A stretch of DNA of 19,661 nt from Candidatus Enterousia avistercoris (lineage in GTDB: Bacteria; Pseudomonadota; Alphaproteobacteria; Rs-D84). The position numbers were made by a program, and so were the translations under genes. Below the pieces are notes generated by a model. The model saw only the letters and a list, made by a program, of their open reading frames with translations, was not told the DNA's origin and ran no database searches. How positions within the stretch are numbered: position 1 is the first letter of the stretch; each line of letters begins with the position of its first letter. Location: contig JADINC010000028.1 of the NCBI GenBank assembly GCA_017694255.1, positions 1-19,661 of the forward strand. The letters are read 5' to 3'. Below, piece by piece: positions 1-7,462 of this stretch.

Positions 1-1615
1 CAACAAAGGCCAATTGATTACCACTGCTGGTACCAACCGCCCCGCGCAAGTGCGCACCATTTCCCATTGTCGATGCATACCGCAACACCGCCCCATCCAA
101 AACCAATGTCGGTTCTGGATTTCCCTGGCCGAACGGTTCCAACGCGCTTAATTTATTAACCAGTTTCAGCGTTGCCGCCCCAGCATCCATTTCTGCATCA
201 GCCACAATTTCCGCAACCGGCACCACACCATCCAACTGCTGGCATACCGCATTTTCCAGAAAATCACAAAACGCCGTTTGGTTTTGTGCCGGCAAAGAAA
301 ATCCTGCTGCGGCCGCATGTCCACCACCTTCGGATATAATTCCCGCCGCCAACGCATCATGTATTATTTTTCCTAAATCAATACCCGGCATCGAACGCCC
401 AGAACCATTTATAACCCCATCGCACCGGGTTGCCACACACGCCGGCCGATTATATTTATCTTTTAATCGCCCTGCAATAATTCCCATAACCCCACCGTGC
501 CAGTTATCACCACAAACAAACAAACTATGATTTCCAAATTTACATGATTTTGCCGCCATATCATCTGCACAAATCATTATTGCGTTTTGTATATCAATAC
601 GTTCCTGGTTCATTTTATGCAAACGCATGGCCAAATCATTGGCAATTAACGGATTATCGGTCAACAGCAATTCCAACGCTGGCGCCGCCGAATCCAGACG
701 TCCCGCCGCATTCAATCGTGGCCCCAGCGCAAATCCCACCGCATATACAGACGGCTTTTTTATTCCCGCCACATCCATCAGCGTCCGCAGTCCCAAATTA
801 TTCCGCAGCCCCATAACCTTTAAACCCGTTGCCACAAACGCCCTATTTAATCCAATCAGTGGCATAGTATCACAGACAGTTCCCAATGCGACCAAATCCA
901 AATAATCCATCAAATCAGTATCTGCAACATGTTTTGCCATCTCTGGCGATAAATCGCGTCCCCGCAATTCCCGTCGCAATGCAACCAATGTAAAAAACGC
1001 AACACCAACCCCCGCCAAATACGTCAACCCCGACGTATCATCTGCACGCTTTGGATTAATAACCGCATCTGCATTTGGCAATTGACTATCTGGCGAATGA
1101 TGATCCGTGATAACGACACGCATACCGCGCGATTTTGCATATTGAACCTCTTCAACGCCACTGATTCCACAATCAACTGTTATCAACAATTTCGCCCCTG
1201 CATCAGCAATTTCACCAATTGCCTGGTTATTCAGTCCATAACCTTCGCCTTCACGGGTTGGCAAATGCCATATAACATTCACCCCAATTGCCTGCAAATA
1301 TTTCACAAAAATCGCGGTTGATGTAATACCATCAACATCATAATCACCATATATCGCGATTTTTTCATTATTCAGAATACTATCTGCAATAATTTCCGCA
1401 CCACGTGCCATATCGCACAAAACATACGGATCTGGCATATATTCTTTGATACTGGGGTTTAAAAAACTTTCCATCGCGGCCATATCCGTGATACCACGGT
1501 TCATCAGAATTTTTTGCAACAAATTATCGGCCTGGGTTGTGATATCTTCTTCACCTGGATACGTCGCCACAGCCCACGCCTGGCCCAGCATGGACTTTTC
1601 TACAATCTTTCTCAC
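1..1615 (-). CDS. recJ: Single-stranded-DNA-specific 5'-3' exonuclease RecJ (C-terminus off window)
   Basis: RecJ degrades single-stranded DNA 5' to 3' in recombination and mismatch/base-excision repair. I translated the minus strand by eye from 1615 to the left edge (about 538 codons, no stop). The DHH phosphoesterase core is clear: GDYDVDG near residues 90-96, VDCG near 147-150 and TDHH near 170-173. Further on come RLNAAGRLD, the GSGRS motif and the DHHA1 motif GGGHAAAAG, then the start of the OB-type C-terminal region. Family members are about 560-600 residues, so only a short tail is missing. I chose the GTG at 1613-1615 (VRKIVEKSMLG) because a purine-rich AAGAGA lies six bases upstream and the extra residues resemble RecJ N-termini; the alternative ATG is at 1589-1591. 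It lies 41 bases after ftsI on the same strand and is probably the last visible gene of the suf-fts run. Confidence 0.95.
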   Translation of the reverse strand, partial: MRKIVEKSMLGQAWAVATYPGEEDITTQADNLLQKILMNRGITDMAAMESFLNPSIKEYMPDPYVLCDMARGAEIIADSILNNEKIAIYGDYDVDGITSTAIFVKYLQAIGVNVIWHLPTREGEGYGLNNQAIGEIADAGAKLLITVDCGISGVEEVQYAKSRGMRVVITDHHSPDSQLPNADAVINPKRADDTSGLTYLAGVGVAFFTLVALRRELRGRDLSPEMAKHVADTDLMDYLDLVALGTVCDTMPLIGLNRAFVATGLKVMGLRNNLGLRTLMDVAGIKKPSVYAVGFALGPRLNAAGRLDSAAPALELLLTDNPLIANDLAMRLHKMNQERIDIQNAIMICADDMAAKSCKFGNHSLFVCGDNWHGGVMGIIAGRLKDKYNRPACVATRCDGVINGSGRSMPGIDLGKIIHDALAAGIISEGGGHAAAAGFSLPAQNQTAFCDFLENAVCQQLDGVVPVAEIVADAEMDAGAATLKLVNKLSALEPFGQGNPEPTLVLDGAVLRYASTMGNGAHLRGAVGTSSGNQLAFV

Positions 1616-1656
1616 GCTATTCTCTTTTTTATTATCGATATAATTATAATTGAAAT

Positions 1657-3282
1657 TTATTCAAATAGCAACGGCAGTATACTATCAAGAATTTTTCCCG
1701 TTGTTGGCACTGCATTCCATGCCGCGGTTCGCCATCCAAAAGTTTCTTTGGTACCATGGGGTTCATCCAGTATAACCAATATAGTATACTGTGGGGCATT
1801 TACTGGAAATATTCCAACAAACGCGGTCAGATTTCTTTTTGCATCGACCCGTCCATTTGTATATTTAACCGCTGTTGCTGTTTTACCACCAATTTGAATA
1901 CCTGCGATACGCGCCTGACGTCCACTGGTCTCTTCGGCAACATGGAACATAACTTCGCGCAAACGTGCCGATATTTCATCAGACAACACACGCTCTCCAC
2001 GGACCGCACCAACACCACGTTTCATCAATGTTGGATAAATATAAATACCACCATTTGTAACCGCATTTACCGCCAACAACACATGCATTGGCGATACTGC
2101 AATACCATGACCATAGGCCATTGTTGCGCGTTCCACTGGCCCCCACTGTTTTGGCATCAGTGGATGTTCTGTACGTCCGAATTCCAGATCCAGCACATCA
2201 TCAAAATGCAACCGGCGGAAAAATTCACGTTGCGCCCCATCTGGTAAATCCAGCGCAATTTGTGCACTGCCGACATTACACGAATACAGCATTATTTCTT
2301 CAACTGTTAAATTCGGGCGCACTGGTTTAAAACTGGACAAATCGCGTATAGTTTCCGCAACCCGACCAAATTTATCATAAATCTTGAATGGTTCAGCAAC
2401 ATAATACTCTTTGGTTATGCCATTTTCCATTGCCATTGCGGTATTAAATATTTTGAATATAGACCCCATTTCAAACACACCACGCACAGGCATAAACATA
2501 CGATTTCGTGTTGGATCCATATCCAGATTTTCTGGGTCAAAATCCGGCAAAGACACCATTGCAATCATTTCACCTGTACGCGAATTCATCAGCAATCCCA
2601 TTGCGGCCTTGGCTTGGTATTTTTGCATTGCCATAGACAGCTGTTCGTAAAACACCGACTGAATACGCGCATCCAATGATAATTGCAACGGATCCGTATT
2701 TTCGCGCAAGTAATCATCATATATTAGTTCTGCCCCTTCCAACCCGTGGCCATTGGCACCAACAACACCGACCGCATGTGCAAACAACCGACGCTTTGGA
2801 TATCGGCGCGTCTGTACTGGTTCTATTTCCAACCCGACCAGTCTGGCATCTTCTATAACCTTGCGCGCCGCATCCGACGCATATTTTTTCACATATATAA
2901 AACGTCGCCCAGAATTAACCAATTTCAACGCATCCGACAAAGAATATTCATATGGCAACGCCTGGTGTATTGCCGCCGCCACAGCATCACGATTTTCAAC
3001 CACAGAATTTCGCAGTATAATGTGTCCAGACATGATATTTTTTGCCAAAATATCCCCATTTCTGTCGATAATATCTGCGCGTTGCACGGTCCATGCCCCA
3101 TCTGCGCCTGATAAACGCGATCTGTCAGTCCCCTGAATTCCCAAATACAATGTCCGGCCAACAAACAATAAAAACGCACAAACGAAACAAATATATATTA
3201 CGCGCAAACGTTGCCGACCAATCCGATCGCCAAAGGCCCCTATAAAACCGTGTTTAAAAATATCTTGGCCAACTTCGAACAT
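1657..3282 (-). CDS. ftsI: Peptidoglycan D,D-transpeptidase FtsI (PBP3-type)
   Basis: Septal class B penicillin-binding protein that cross-links peptidoglycan during division in the periplasm. The 541 residues show a short cytoplasmic N-terminus, one membrane segment at about 27-43, the dimerisation/pedestal region with an R-G-x-I-x-DRNG-like stretch at 68-78, and the transpeptidase domain. Active-site motifs are SxxK as S274-I-F-K277 and SxN as S334-C-N336. The third motif reads K467-T-A469, so the usual KTG glycine is alanine; I checked this codon by codon near 1880. Length is slightly under the usual 570-600. The ATG directly follows the ftsL TAA (TAAATG), which implies translational coupling. 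FtsI rather than PBP2 is favoured by the ftsL neighbour and by KTxTAxKY followed by a late AFVGIFP motif. The rest of the dcw cluster (mraZ, mraW, murE) is not adjacent. Confidence 0.93.
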   Translation of the reverse strand: MFEVGQDIFKHGFIGAFGDRIGRQRLRVIYICFVCAFLLFVGRTLYLGIQGTDRSRLSGADGAWTVQRADIIDRNGDILAKNIMSGHIILRNSVVENRDAVAAAIHQALPYEYSLSDALKLVNSGRRFIYVKKYASDAARKVIEDARLVGLEIEPVQTRRYPKRRLFAHAVGVVGANGHGLEGAELIYDDYLRENTDPLQLSLDARIQSVFYEQLSMAMQKYQAKAAMGLLMNSRTGEMIAMVSLPDFDPENLDMDPTRNRMFMPVRGVFEMGSIFKIFNTAMAMENGITKEYYVAEPFKIYDKFGRVAETIRDLSSFKPVRPNLTVEEIMLYSCNVGSAQIALDLPDGAQREFFRRLHFDDVLDLEFGRTEHPLMPKQWGPVERATMAYGHGIAVSPMHVLLAVNAVTNGGIYIYPTLMKRGVGAVRGERVLSDEISARLREVMFHVAEETSGRQARIAGIQIGGKTATAVKYTNGRVDAKRNLTAFVGIFPVNAPQYTILVILDEPHGTKETFGWRTAAWNAVPTTGKILDSILPLLFE

Positions 3283-3585
3283 TTATTGTTGTGCATCCAC
3301 TATCTTTTCTGGCAAATCATTCACAGATACAGCCTTGTGAAAACTGACCACTTCGGCATTTGGCCGAATACTGGACACTAAATTCCGCAATATTTCTGGT
3401 CGAACATACGATGCAAAATTTGCCTGGGCCACGGCGATTTCCTGTTGCGTATCAACGATTTGTGCCCGCACACGATTTCTGTCATCGTTTTGCGTTTCAT
3501 AACAAACCTGCAACGTAGACAACAGCATTGCGACAACTGCAATTGAAATCCAACCGATTCGAAACATTATTTCGCTTTCACGCAT
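3283..3585 (-). CDS. ftsL: Cell division protein FtsL-like
   Basis: Small bitopic protein of 100 residues. A short cytoplasmic start is followed by one hydrophobic segment (about residues 11-24) and a polar stretch with heptad-like spacing (about 28-58, VCYETQNDDRNRVRAQI onward). The stretch ends in a PEILRNL-like element, matching the usual FtsL layout of membrane anchor, coiled coil and a 'PERI/L' turn. FtsL forms a periplasmic complex with FtsB and FtsQ and activates FtsI/FtsW. Position is strong support: its TAA is immediately followed by the ftsI ATG, the order found in most dcw clusters. An alternative start is the second Met (MFRIG, 18 bases in). Primary sequence conservation in FtsL is low, so the call rests mainly on architecture and context. 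Confidence 0.75.
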   Translation of the reverse strand: MRESEIMFRIGWISIAVVAMLLSTLQVCYETQNDDRNRVRAQIVDTQQEIAVAQANFASYVRPEILRNLVSSIRPNAEVVSFHKAVSVNDLPEKIVDAQQ

Positions 3586-3630
3586 TTTTCCCGCCGAATA
3601 AAAACCTTTCCTGTATCAGTGTTAATATTA

Positions 3631-3993
3631 TCATAAATTCTGTAAAAAACGAATCATTGAATTAACGCCACCCATACGCCCCGTTCCCAAATTCAGCCCC
3701 AGCGACGAAAATTCAGCCCACATATCCATTTTTTTTATTTGCTGTGGTGTTTTTCCATCAACCATCGCAGTTATTATCGCAACAATTCCACGAACCAGCG
3801 CCGAATCGGCCCGACCAAAGAAATGATTCCCATCACGGCAAATTTCCGCATACGACGCACACCCAACAATTTCCGTACATTGTGCTGTATCTGGCACATC
3901 TGGCATCTGTCGTCCAAATTCCATAACCATATCCAGCCTGTCCACCGGATTATCTATCATCCCCAAAATATTTTTCATATCTGCATATTTCAT
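3631..3993 (-). CDS. sufE: SufE-family sulfur acceptor protein
   Basis: SufE accepts the persulfide sulfur from the cysteine desulfurase SufS and passes it to the SufBCD scaffold for Fe-S cluster assembly. The 120 residues carry the family features: the N-terminal helix pattern MKNILGMID-x-x-DRLD-x-VMEFGR, then the sulfur-accepting loop with VxGC as V43-G-C45 (in line with Cys51 of E. coli SufE), and a D-x-x-x-VRGIVAII-x-x-VDGKTP helix typical of the family. It is somewhat shorter than the usual 135-145 residues. A second cysteine (C39) lies in the same loop. The gene starts seven bases after the sufT stop and follows sufS-sufT, so donor and acceptor are co-transcribed. Confidence 0.92.
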   Translation of the reverse strand: MKYADMKNILGMIDNPVDRLDMVMEFGRQMPDVPDTAQCTEIVGCASYAEICRDGNHFFGRADSALVRGIVAIITAMVDGKTPQQIKKMDMWAEFSSLGLNLGTGRMGGVNSMIRFLQNL

Positions 3994-4000
3994 CTATGCT

Positions 4001-4315
4001 TTACCATCCCTGTTCTGTTAAATCCAATTCCAGACGCGCCACATCAGACATACGCGACAAATCCCACGGCGGGTCCCAGACCAATTCAATATGCACATCG
4101 CGCCCACCAGATACAACCGCAACATTATCATGTACTTGCTGTAATAATTCTTCCATCATTGGACATGTCGGACTGGTAAAGGTCATTTTTATATCAACAG
4201 ATTTTTCCCCAATCGCCACATCATAAATCAACCCTAAATCCCATATATTAACGGGAATTTCTGGGTCATACACAGACTTTAATGCATCTATAATTTGCCC
4301 GCGTAATTGTTCCAT
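4001..4315 (-). CDS. sufT: SufT / MIP18-family (DUF59) Fe-S maturation protein
   Basis: A 104-residue single-domain MIP18/DUF59 protein. Recognisable features are the opening helix followed by VYDPEIPVNIWDLGLIY, the hallmark of the family, then a β-strand and T-S-P-T-C-P-M (about residues 68-74) holding the conserved cysteine. The C-terminal part is V-x-W-DPPW, also typical of SufT. SufT-type proteins assist maturation of Fe-S proteins alongside the SUF machinery; the exact role is accessory. The stop codon directly abuts the sufS start region's end (4315/4316), and sufE follows seven bases later, so this is a compact sufS-sufT-sufE unit. No sufB, sufC or sufD is in the window. Confidence 0.93.
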   Translation of the reverse strand: MEQLRGQIIDALKSVYDPEIPVNIWDLGLIYDVAIGEKSVDIKMTFTSPTCPMMEELLQQVHDNVAVVSGGRDVHIELVWDPPWDLSRMSDVARLELDLTEQGW

Positions 4316-5455
4316 TTATTTCACCACACTTTCGATTATATCTGCGGCATGCTGGACATCATCAATAGTGTTCCACGGTCCAACAGACACGCGCGCACTT
4401 CCATCCACCCCCAACACTTTATGAATCCAACTGGCACACATATTCCCAACACGTAAACACAGTCCACGTGCCCCAACCAACGCACCAAGATCCAGCACAT
4501 GCATACCTGGGGCAAAAAAAGTAAACAATGCTGAATCACGCGGCGTTATAACCCGAATACGCGGATTTTTAGACAATCTGTCATATAAATATTTTATTAA
4601 ATCCAAATTGGGCCGATTCGCAGACAAATAATCTATGGCCGCCGGCAACCCGATAATTTGCGTTAATGGCAATGTGCCTGCTTCAAACTTGGCCGGCGCA
4701 TTTTCCCATTGAAAAATAGCATTGTGTTCAACAGCACTGCCTGTTATTTTTGAAATCATTCCGCCACCAAACTTATCTGGCGCCCCCCACCGTTCAGGAT
4801 TTTTTATATACATAATTCCCAAACCCGTATCCGCACCAATTTTATGGGCCGAAAAACACATAAAATCACAGTCCCATTTTTGAACATCAATTTCGTTATG
4901 CACAACATATTGCGCCGCATCAACAACCGTTATAACATCCGGATTTTTTTTACGCGCCGCGGCAACCAGACCAGCAACATCTTGGGGTGTGCCAATAACA
5001 TTTGACATGGCGGTTATAACAAACACATCTGCGCGGGGCAAACCAGAACACATCAAATTATACTTTTCATCCATTGGGCACAGTACAAATTTACACATAT
5101 CAGAATCACATAGTAATTCAAACGGCAAACGCGCACTGTGATGATCCAAATCAGACACCATCACCGTTTTGTTTTTTATCCCCGCCCCACACGCGCGATC
5201 ATTTATTATATGCACGATTCTGTTCATGCCATCCGTTGTCCCAGACGTAAACACAATCTGGTCCGGCCGTGCATTTATAAAACGCGCCACATCCGCGCGC
5301 GCGCGCGCAATCATATCATCAACCGCGGCGGCCCGCGCACAAATCCCCCGCCCCGCATTAGCATAGGAATTCTGCAAAAAATCCATTTCCGCCCGAATAA
5401 CAGATTCGGGTTTCAACGCACTGGCGGCCGCATCTAAGTATATGATTTTATTCAT
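4316..5455 (-). CDS. sufS: Cysteine desulfurase SufS (class V aminotransferase fold)
   Basis: PLP enzyme that removes sulfur from cysteine as a persulfide for Fe-S cluster assembly. At 379 residues it starts YLDAAASALKP, has SGTTDGMNRI (about 71-80), the ring-stacking histidine region DLDHHSARLP (about 103-111), VDAAQ with D179 and Q182, the Schiff-base lysine in SAHKIG (K205), FEAGT (about 257-261), and the catalytic cysteine loop RVGNMC (C340). I start at ATG 5453-5455: the open frame runs on to 5623, but that extension crosses the promoter and the divergent trx start and looks non-coding. It lacks the 20-25-residue N-terminal helix usual before YLDNAA. First gene of the sufSTE-ftsLI-recJ run. 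The suicidal SufS cysteine context (RxGHHCAQP in many homologues) is altered to RVGNMCASW. Confidence 0.93.
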   Translation of the reverse strand: MNKIIYLDAAASALKPESVIRAEMDFLQNSYANAGRGICARAAAVDDMIARARADVARFINARPDQIVFTSGTTDGMNRIVHIINDRACGAGIKNKTVMVSDLDHHSARLPFELLCDSDMCKFVLCPMDEKYNLMCSGLPRADVFVITAMSNVIGTPQDVAGLVAAARKKNPDVITVVDAAQYVVHNEIDVQKWDCDFMCFSAHKIGADTGLGIMYIKNPERWGAPDKFGGGMISKITGSAVEHNAIFQWENAPAKFEAGTLPLTQIIGLPAAIDYLSANRPNLDLIKYLYDRLSKNPRIRVITPRDSALFTFFAPGMHVLDLGALVGARGLCLRVGNMCASWIHKVLGVDGSARVSVGPWNTIDDVQHAADIIESVVK

Positions 5456-5483
5456 TTTACGTTTTCTCTTGCATTTTACGGCG

Positions 5484-5511
5484 ATTATAATACACTCCTG
5501 GCAAATATCAA
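5484..5511 (-). promoter_or_regulatory. Sigma70-type promoter for the sufS operon
   Basis: On the minus strand, TTGATA (RC of 5506-5511) and TATAAT (RC of 5484-5489) are separated by 16 bases, in the gap between divergent sufS and trx. A start near 5477 gives a leader of about 22 bases before the sufS ATG. The -10 lies in the perfect palindrome ATTATAAT (5484-5491), so the same DNA offers TATAAT to both strands. No Fe-S regulator (IscR/RirA) operator could be identified with confidence. Confidence 0.6.
5486..5491 (+). promoter_or_regulatory. Probable -10 element for trx-dksA
   Basis: TATAAT on the plus strand, 38 bases upstream of the trx ATG. The only -35 at about 18 bases is a weak TTTTCT (5462-5467). 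It overlaps the sufS -10 on the other strand, so polymerase binding for the two directions should be mutually exclusive. Confidence 0.45.
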
Positions 5512-5529
5512 CCAAGGAAGGAGAAAAAA

Positions 5530-5850
5530 ATGGCACTAGAACATGCAAACGACGCAACATTTGAATCCATGGTATCGGATGGATTAACGTTGGTCGATTT
5601 CTGGGCGCCTTGGTGCGGTCCATGCCGTATGTTTGGCCCCATATTTGAATCTGTATCGGACCAGATTCCAGATGTAAAATTCATTAAATTTGAAATTGAT
5701 GAATCTAATCGCCGCACACCGGCAAAATTCGGCATACGCAGCATTCCATGCGTACTGGCGTTTCGCGACGGCACTGTTATAGAGGCACGAACCGGACTGA
5801 TGGATGCCGAAACATTAATGAATTGGGTAAAAGAAATAAAAGGATCATGA
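5530..5850 (+). CDS. trxA: Thioredoxin
   Basis: Cytoplasmic protein-disulfide reductase of 106 residues, the standard single-domain thioredoxin length. The redox centre is W28-C-G-P-C32 after LVDFWAPW, with the aspartate of the VDFWA strand at residue 23 and the cis-proline P73 in RSIPC. The residue after the cis-proline is cysteine (C74) where Thr is usual; this could add a third redox-active thiol close to the active site. A strong ribosome site (AAGGAAGGAG, about 5513-5522) precedes the ATG by a good spacing and fixes the start. dksA begins one base after its TGA, so the two are co-transcribed and probably translationally coupled. Confidence 0.95.
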   Translation: MALEHANDATFESMVSDGLTLVDFWAPWCGPCRMFGPIFESVSDQIPDVKFIKFEIDESNRRTPAKFGIRSIPCVLAFRDGTVIEARTGLMDAETLMNWVKEIKGS

Positions 5851-5851
5851 T

Positions 5852-6280
5852 ATGGCCAAAGAAAATTACAAGACACTTGAATTACCACCAAAATATGTTC
5901 CAAAGAAATCAGAACCATATATGTGCCCGCAACAATTGGCATATTTCTATCATTTATTAACGGCCCAAAAAGAAGATTTGATGCAGGATTCTGATTCCGT
6001 ATTAAACTCTGTCCGTTTGGCCGACAAAACGGAAAGCGCGGGCGTTGGTGATGAAACAGACAACGCAACATTTGAACAAGAAATCACGATGAACCTGCGT
6101 ATGTCTGAACGTGATAATAATTTATTAAAGAAAATAAATGCCGCGCTGGAACGCCTGGAAAACGGCACATACGGATACAGCATTATTTCCGGCGAAGAAA
6201 TCGGCCTGTCGCGCATGTTGGCGCGCCCCCTGGCAACCATGACGGTCGAAGAACAAGAAGAATATGAAAAACGAAAATAA
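5852..6280 (+). CDS. dksA: DksA-family RNA polymerase secondary-channel regulator (no zinc-finger cysteines)
   Basis: DksA binds in the RNA polymerase secondary channel and, with ppGpp, adjusts rRNA and biosynthetic promoters. The 142 residues contain the coiled-coil hairpin with tip residues D67-x-x-D70-x-A72, equivalent to D71/D74/A76 of E. coli DksA, then the globular motif GEEIGLSRMLARPLATM (about 114-130). The four zinc-ligand positions of the canonical finger are S110, S113, T131 and E134, so there is no CxxC; the only cysteine is C25. Alphaproteobacterial homologues often keep a single cysteine; here even that is absent. Non-zinc DksA types can still be functional. AAGGAT lies eight bases before the ATG. 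A terminator follows directly. Confidence 0.92.
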   Translation: MAKENYKTLELPPKYVPKKSEPYMCPQQLAYFYHLLTAQKEDLMQDSDSVLNSVRLADKTESAGVGDETDNATFEQEITMNLRMSERDNNLLKKINAALERLENGTYGYSIISGEEIGLSRMLARPLATMTVEEQEEYEKRK

Positions 6281-6287
6281 TACATAA

Positions 6288-6315
6288 AAAACGCCGATAT
6301 AAAAATCGGCGTTTT
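6288..6315 (+). terminator. Rho-independent terminator after dksA
   Basis: Perfect 11-bp arms AAAACGCCGAT (6288-6298) and ATCGGCGTTTT (6305-6315) with a six-base loop, eight bases after the dksA stop; the 3' arm ends in a T tract. Confidence 0.85.
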
Positions 6316-6330
6316 AATTAGTAAAAAAAA

Positions 6331-6350
6331 ACACGCATAAAAATGCGTGT
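6331..6350 (-). terminator. Bidirectional terminator between dksA and tatA
   Basis: Arms ACACGCAT (6331-6338) and ATGCGTGT (6343-6350) around AAAA. On the minus strand the hairpin lies eight bases after the tatA stop and is followed by a run of eight T (complement of 6323-6330). On the plus strand it is followed by TCTTTTTTTA, so it can also back up the dksA terminator. It shows that tatA is the last gene of its transcript. Confidence 0.85.
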
Positions 6351-6357
6351 TCTTTTT

Positions 6358-6639
6358 TTATTTTTTTGCTGGTGATTTTTTCTTTACATTCTTTACGCCC
6401 GTTTTTTTCACCGCGCGCTTTGCCCCGGCATTACCAGCCGCCTTTTCACCTGGTGCGTCATCTGATTTTTTTTCTGACTTATCAGATTTCTTCCCAGACT
6501 TATTTTTCAATTCTTTTTTAAAGACATTTATTCCATCTGCCAAATTTTTCATCATGCCTGGGATTTTGTTATGCCCGAACAATATCACAACCAGAATAAC
6601 AATTACCAGTATTTCCCAACCGCCCAAACGTCCAAACAT
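6358..6639 (-). CDS. tatA: Twin-arginine translocase subunit TatA
   Basis: TatA/TatE-type pore-forming component of the Sec-independent export pathway, which moves folded proteins across the inner membrane. The 93 residues show the family layout: a short N-terminus with GGWEILVIVILVVILFG forming one membrane helix, the conserved F-G hinge (about residues 21-22), an amphipathic helix KIPGMMKNLADGINVFKKEL, and a lysine/alanine-rich tail. AGGGG about seven bases upstream supports the start. It lies 16 bases after the SPOR-domain gene. No tatB or tatC follows: the next element is a terminator. TatC must be encoded elsewhere if the pathway works, and TatA may serve as a TatA/B dual subunit (inference). 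Confidence 0.93.
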   Translation of the reverse strand: MFGRLGGWEILVIVILVVILFGHNKIPGMMKNLADGINVFKKELKNKSGKKSDKSEKKSDDAPGEKAAGNAGAKRAVKKTGVKNVKKKSPAKK

Positions 6640-6655
6640 CGTAAACCCCTGTTGT

Positions 6656-7435
6656 TTATTTTGTTACATAACAATCCAGACCATCTGCCTTGGCATTCCG
6701 ACAGAAATTATTTGCATCACCAGACGAATTAAATCCAACACGCAATCTGTATGTAGTGTTTCCATTCCCCAGCACAGCACGCTGAATCACGAATTTCTGT
6801 CCGCCCAGCAAGGACCGATGCCCATTTTGCAATTGCCGCCGTCCAGATTCTGCCGCCGCATTTGTACTATATGACCCCAACTGGGCATACCACGCATATT
6901 TTTTCTGTGTGTTTTGATTATTCGCTGGCGCGTCGCGACGAGGTTGTTGTGCCTGGGCCACTGGTTTTGGCGCAGGCTTCGGTGCGGGTTTCGCCGCCGC
7001 CACCGGTTTTGGCGCCGGCTGTGGCGCTGCATCCACACGATGCGGATCAAACTGCACATCCTTTCTATCTTCGATTACACGCACTGGCACACCCGGGGTT
7101 TGTGGCTGTGGCGCAACACTTGGCGCCGGCTGTGGCGCGGGTGCAACATTTACAGGCTGTGGTGGTACATCCATTTGCACCGGCACCGCCGCATCCCCAC
7201 CTTCGACCATAATAGCCGGTCCGTCCAAATCCACTTCCATTTTCGACGTGGAATCCCCACCAATAGTACGAATAATAATATACGTCGCCAGTATAATTAC
7301 CACCACACCAACCGCCAACAGCAACCATGGCTTTTTCGGTCGTGGCTGTGCGAATGGCACCGCATCTGGCAGTGTATCCATTGTATCGGCATCATCATTT
7401 AAATCCAACAGATCTAAATTATCGTCTTTATTCAT
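6656..7435 (-). CDS. SPOR-domain membrane protein (FtsN-like architecture)
   Basis: A 259-residue bitopic protein. An acidic cytoplasmic N-terminus is followed by one membrane helix (about 37-55), a long periplasmic linker rich in Pro, Ala and Gln with PKPAPKPAPKP repeats (about 85-175), and a C-terminal SPOR domain (about 178-259, WYAQLGSYS...YRLRVGF...). SPOR domains bind denuded glycan strands at the septum, so a division or cell-wall role is likely, as in FtsN or DamX. Start: the frame is open to an ATG at 7462, but that lies upstream of the predicted transcription start, while ATG 7433-7435 has GGGGGA at a good distance. In many alphaproteobacteria a SPOR gene opens a cluster SPOR-nagZ-scpA-scpB-tatABC; here it is joined directly to tatA. 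Confidence 0.88.
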   Translation of the reverse strand: MNKDDNLDLLDLNDDADTMDTLPDAVPFAQPRPKKPWLLLAVGVVVIILATYIIIRTIGGDSTSKMEVDLDGPAIMVEGGDAAVPVQMDVPPQPVNVAPAPQPAPSVAPQPQTPGVPVRVIEDRKDVQFDPHRVDAAPQPAPKPVAAAKPAPKPAPKPVAQAQQPRRDAPANNQNTQKKYAWYAQLGSYSTNAAAESGRRQLQNGHRSLLGGQKFVIQRAVLGNGNTTYRLRVGFNSSGDANNFCRNAKADGLDCYVTK

Positions 7436-7462
7436 TGGAATCCCCCATCGTTCTTTGTGCAC

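Noticed and set aside
5293..5310. Run of alternating CG (microsatellite-like)
   Set aside because: It encodes the Ala-Arg repeat of the SufS helix ARARADVARF in frame; no sign of phase variation, since the surrounding gene is intact.
5456..5623. N-terminal extension of SufS (56 more codons)
   Set aside because: It would cross the divergent promoter and overlap the trx start. SufS homology begins at MNKIIYLDAAAS, and the extra residues look random.
5508..6071. 187-codon minus-strand frame over trx-dksA
   Set aside because: Antisense to two well-supported genes; no recognisable motif and no ribosome site.
7065..7328. Cys/Thr/Ala-rich minus-strand frame in the SPOR gene region
   Set aside because: It is a frame-shifted reading of the Pro/Ala/Gln linker of the SPOR protein; the composition is an artefact of the repeat-like codons.
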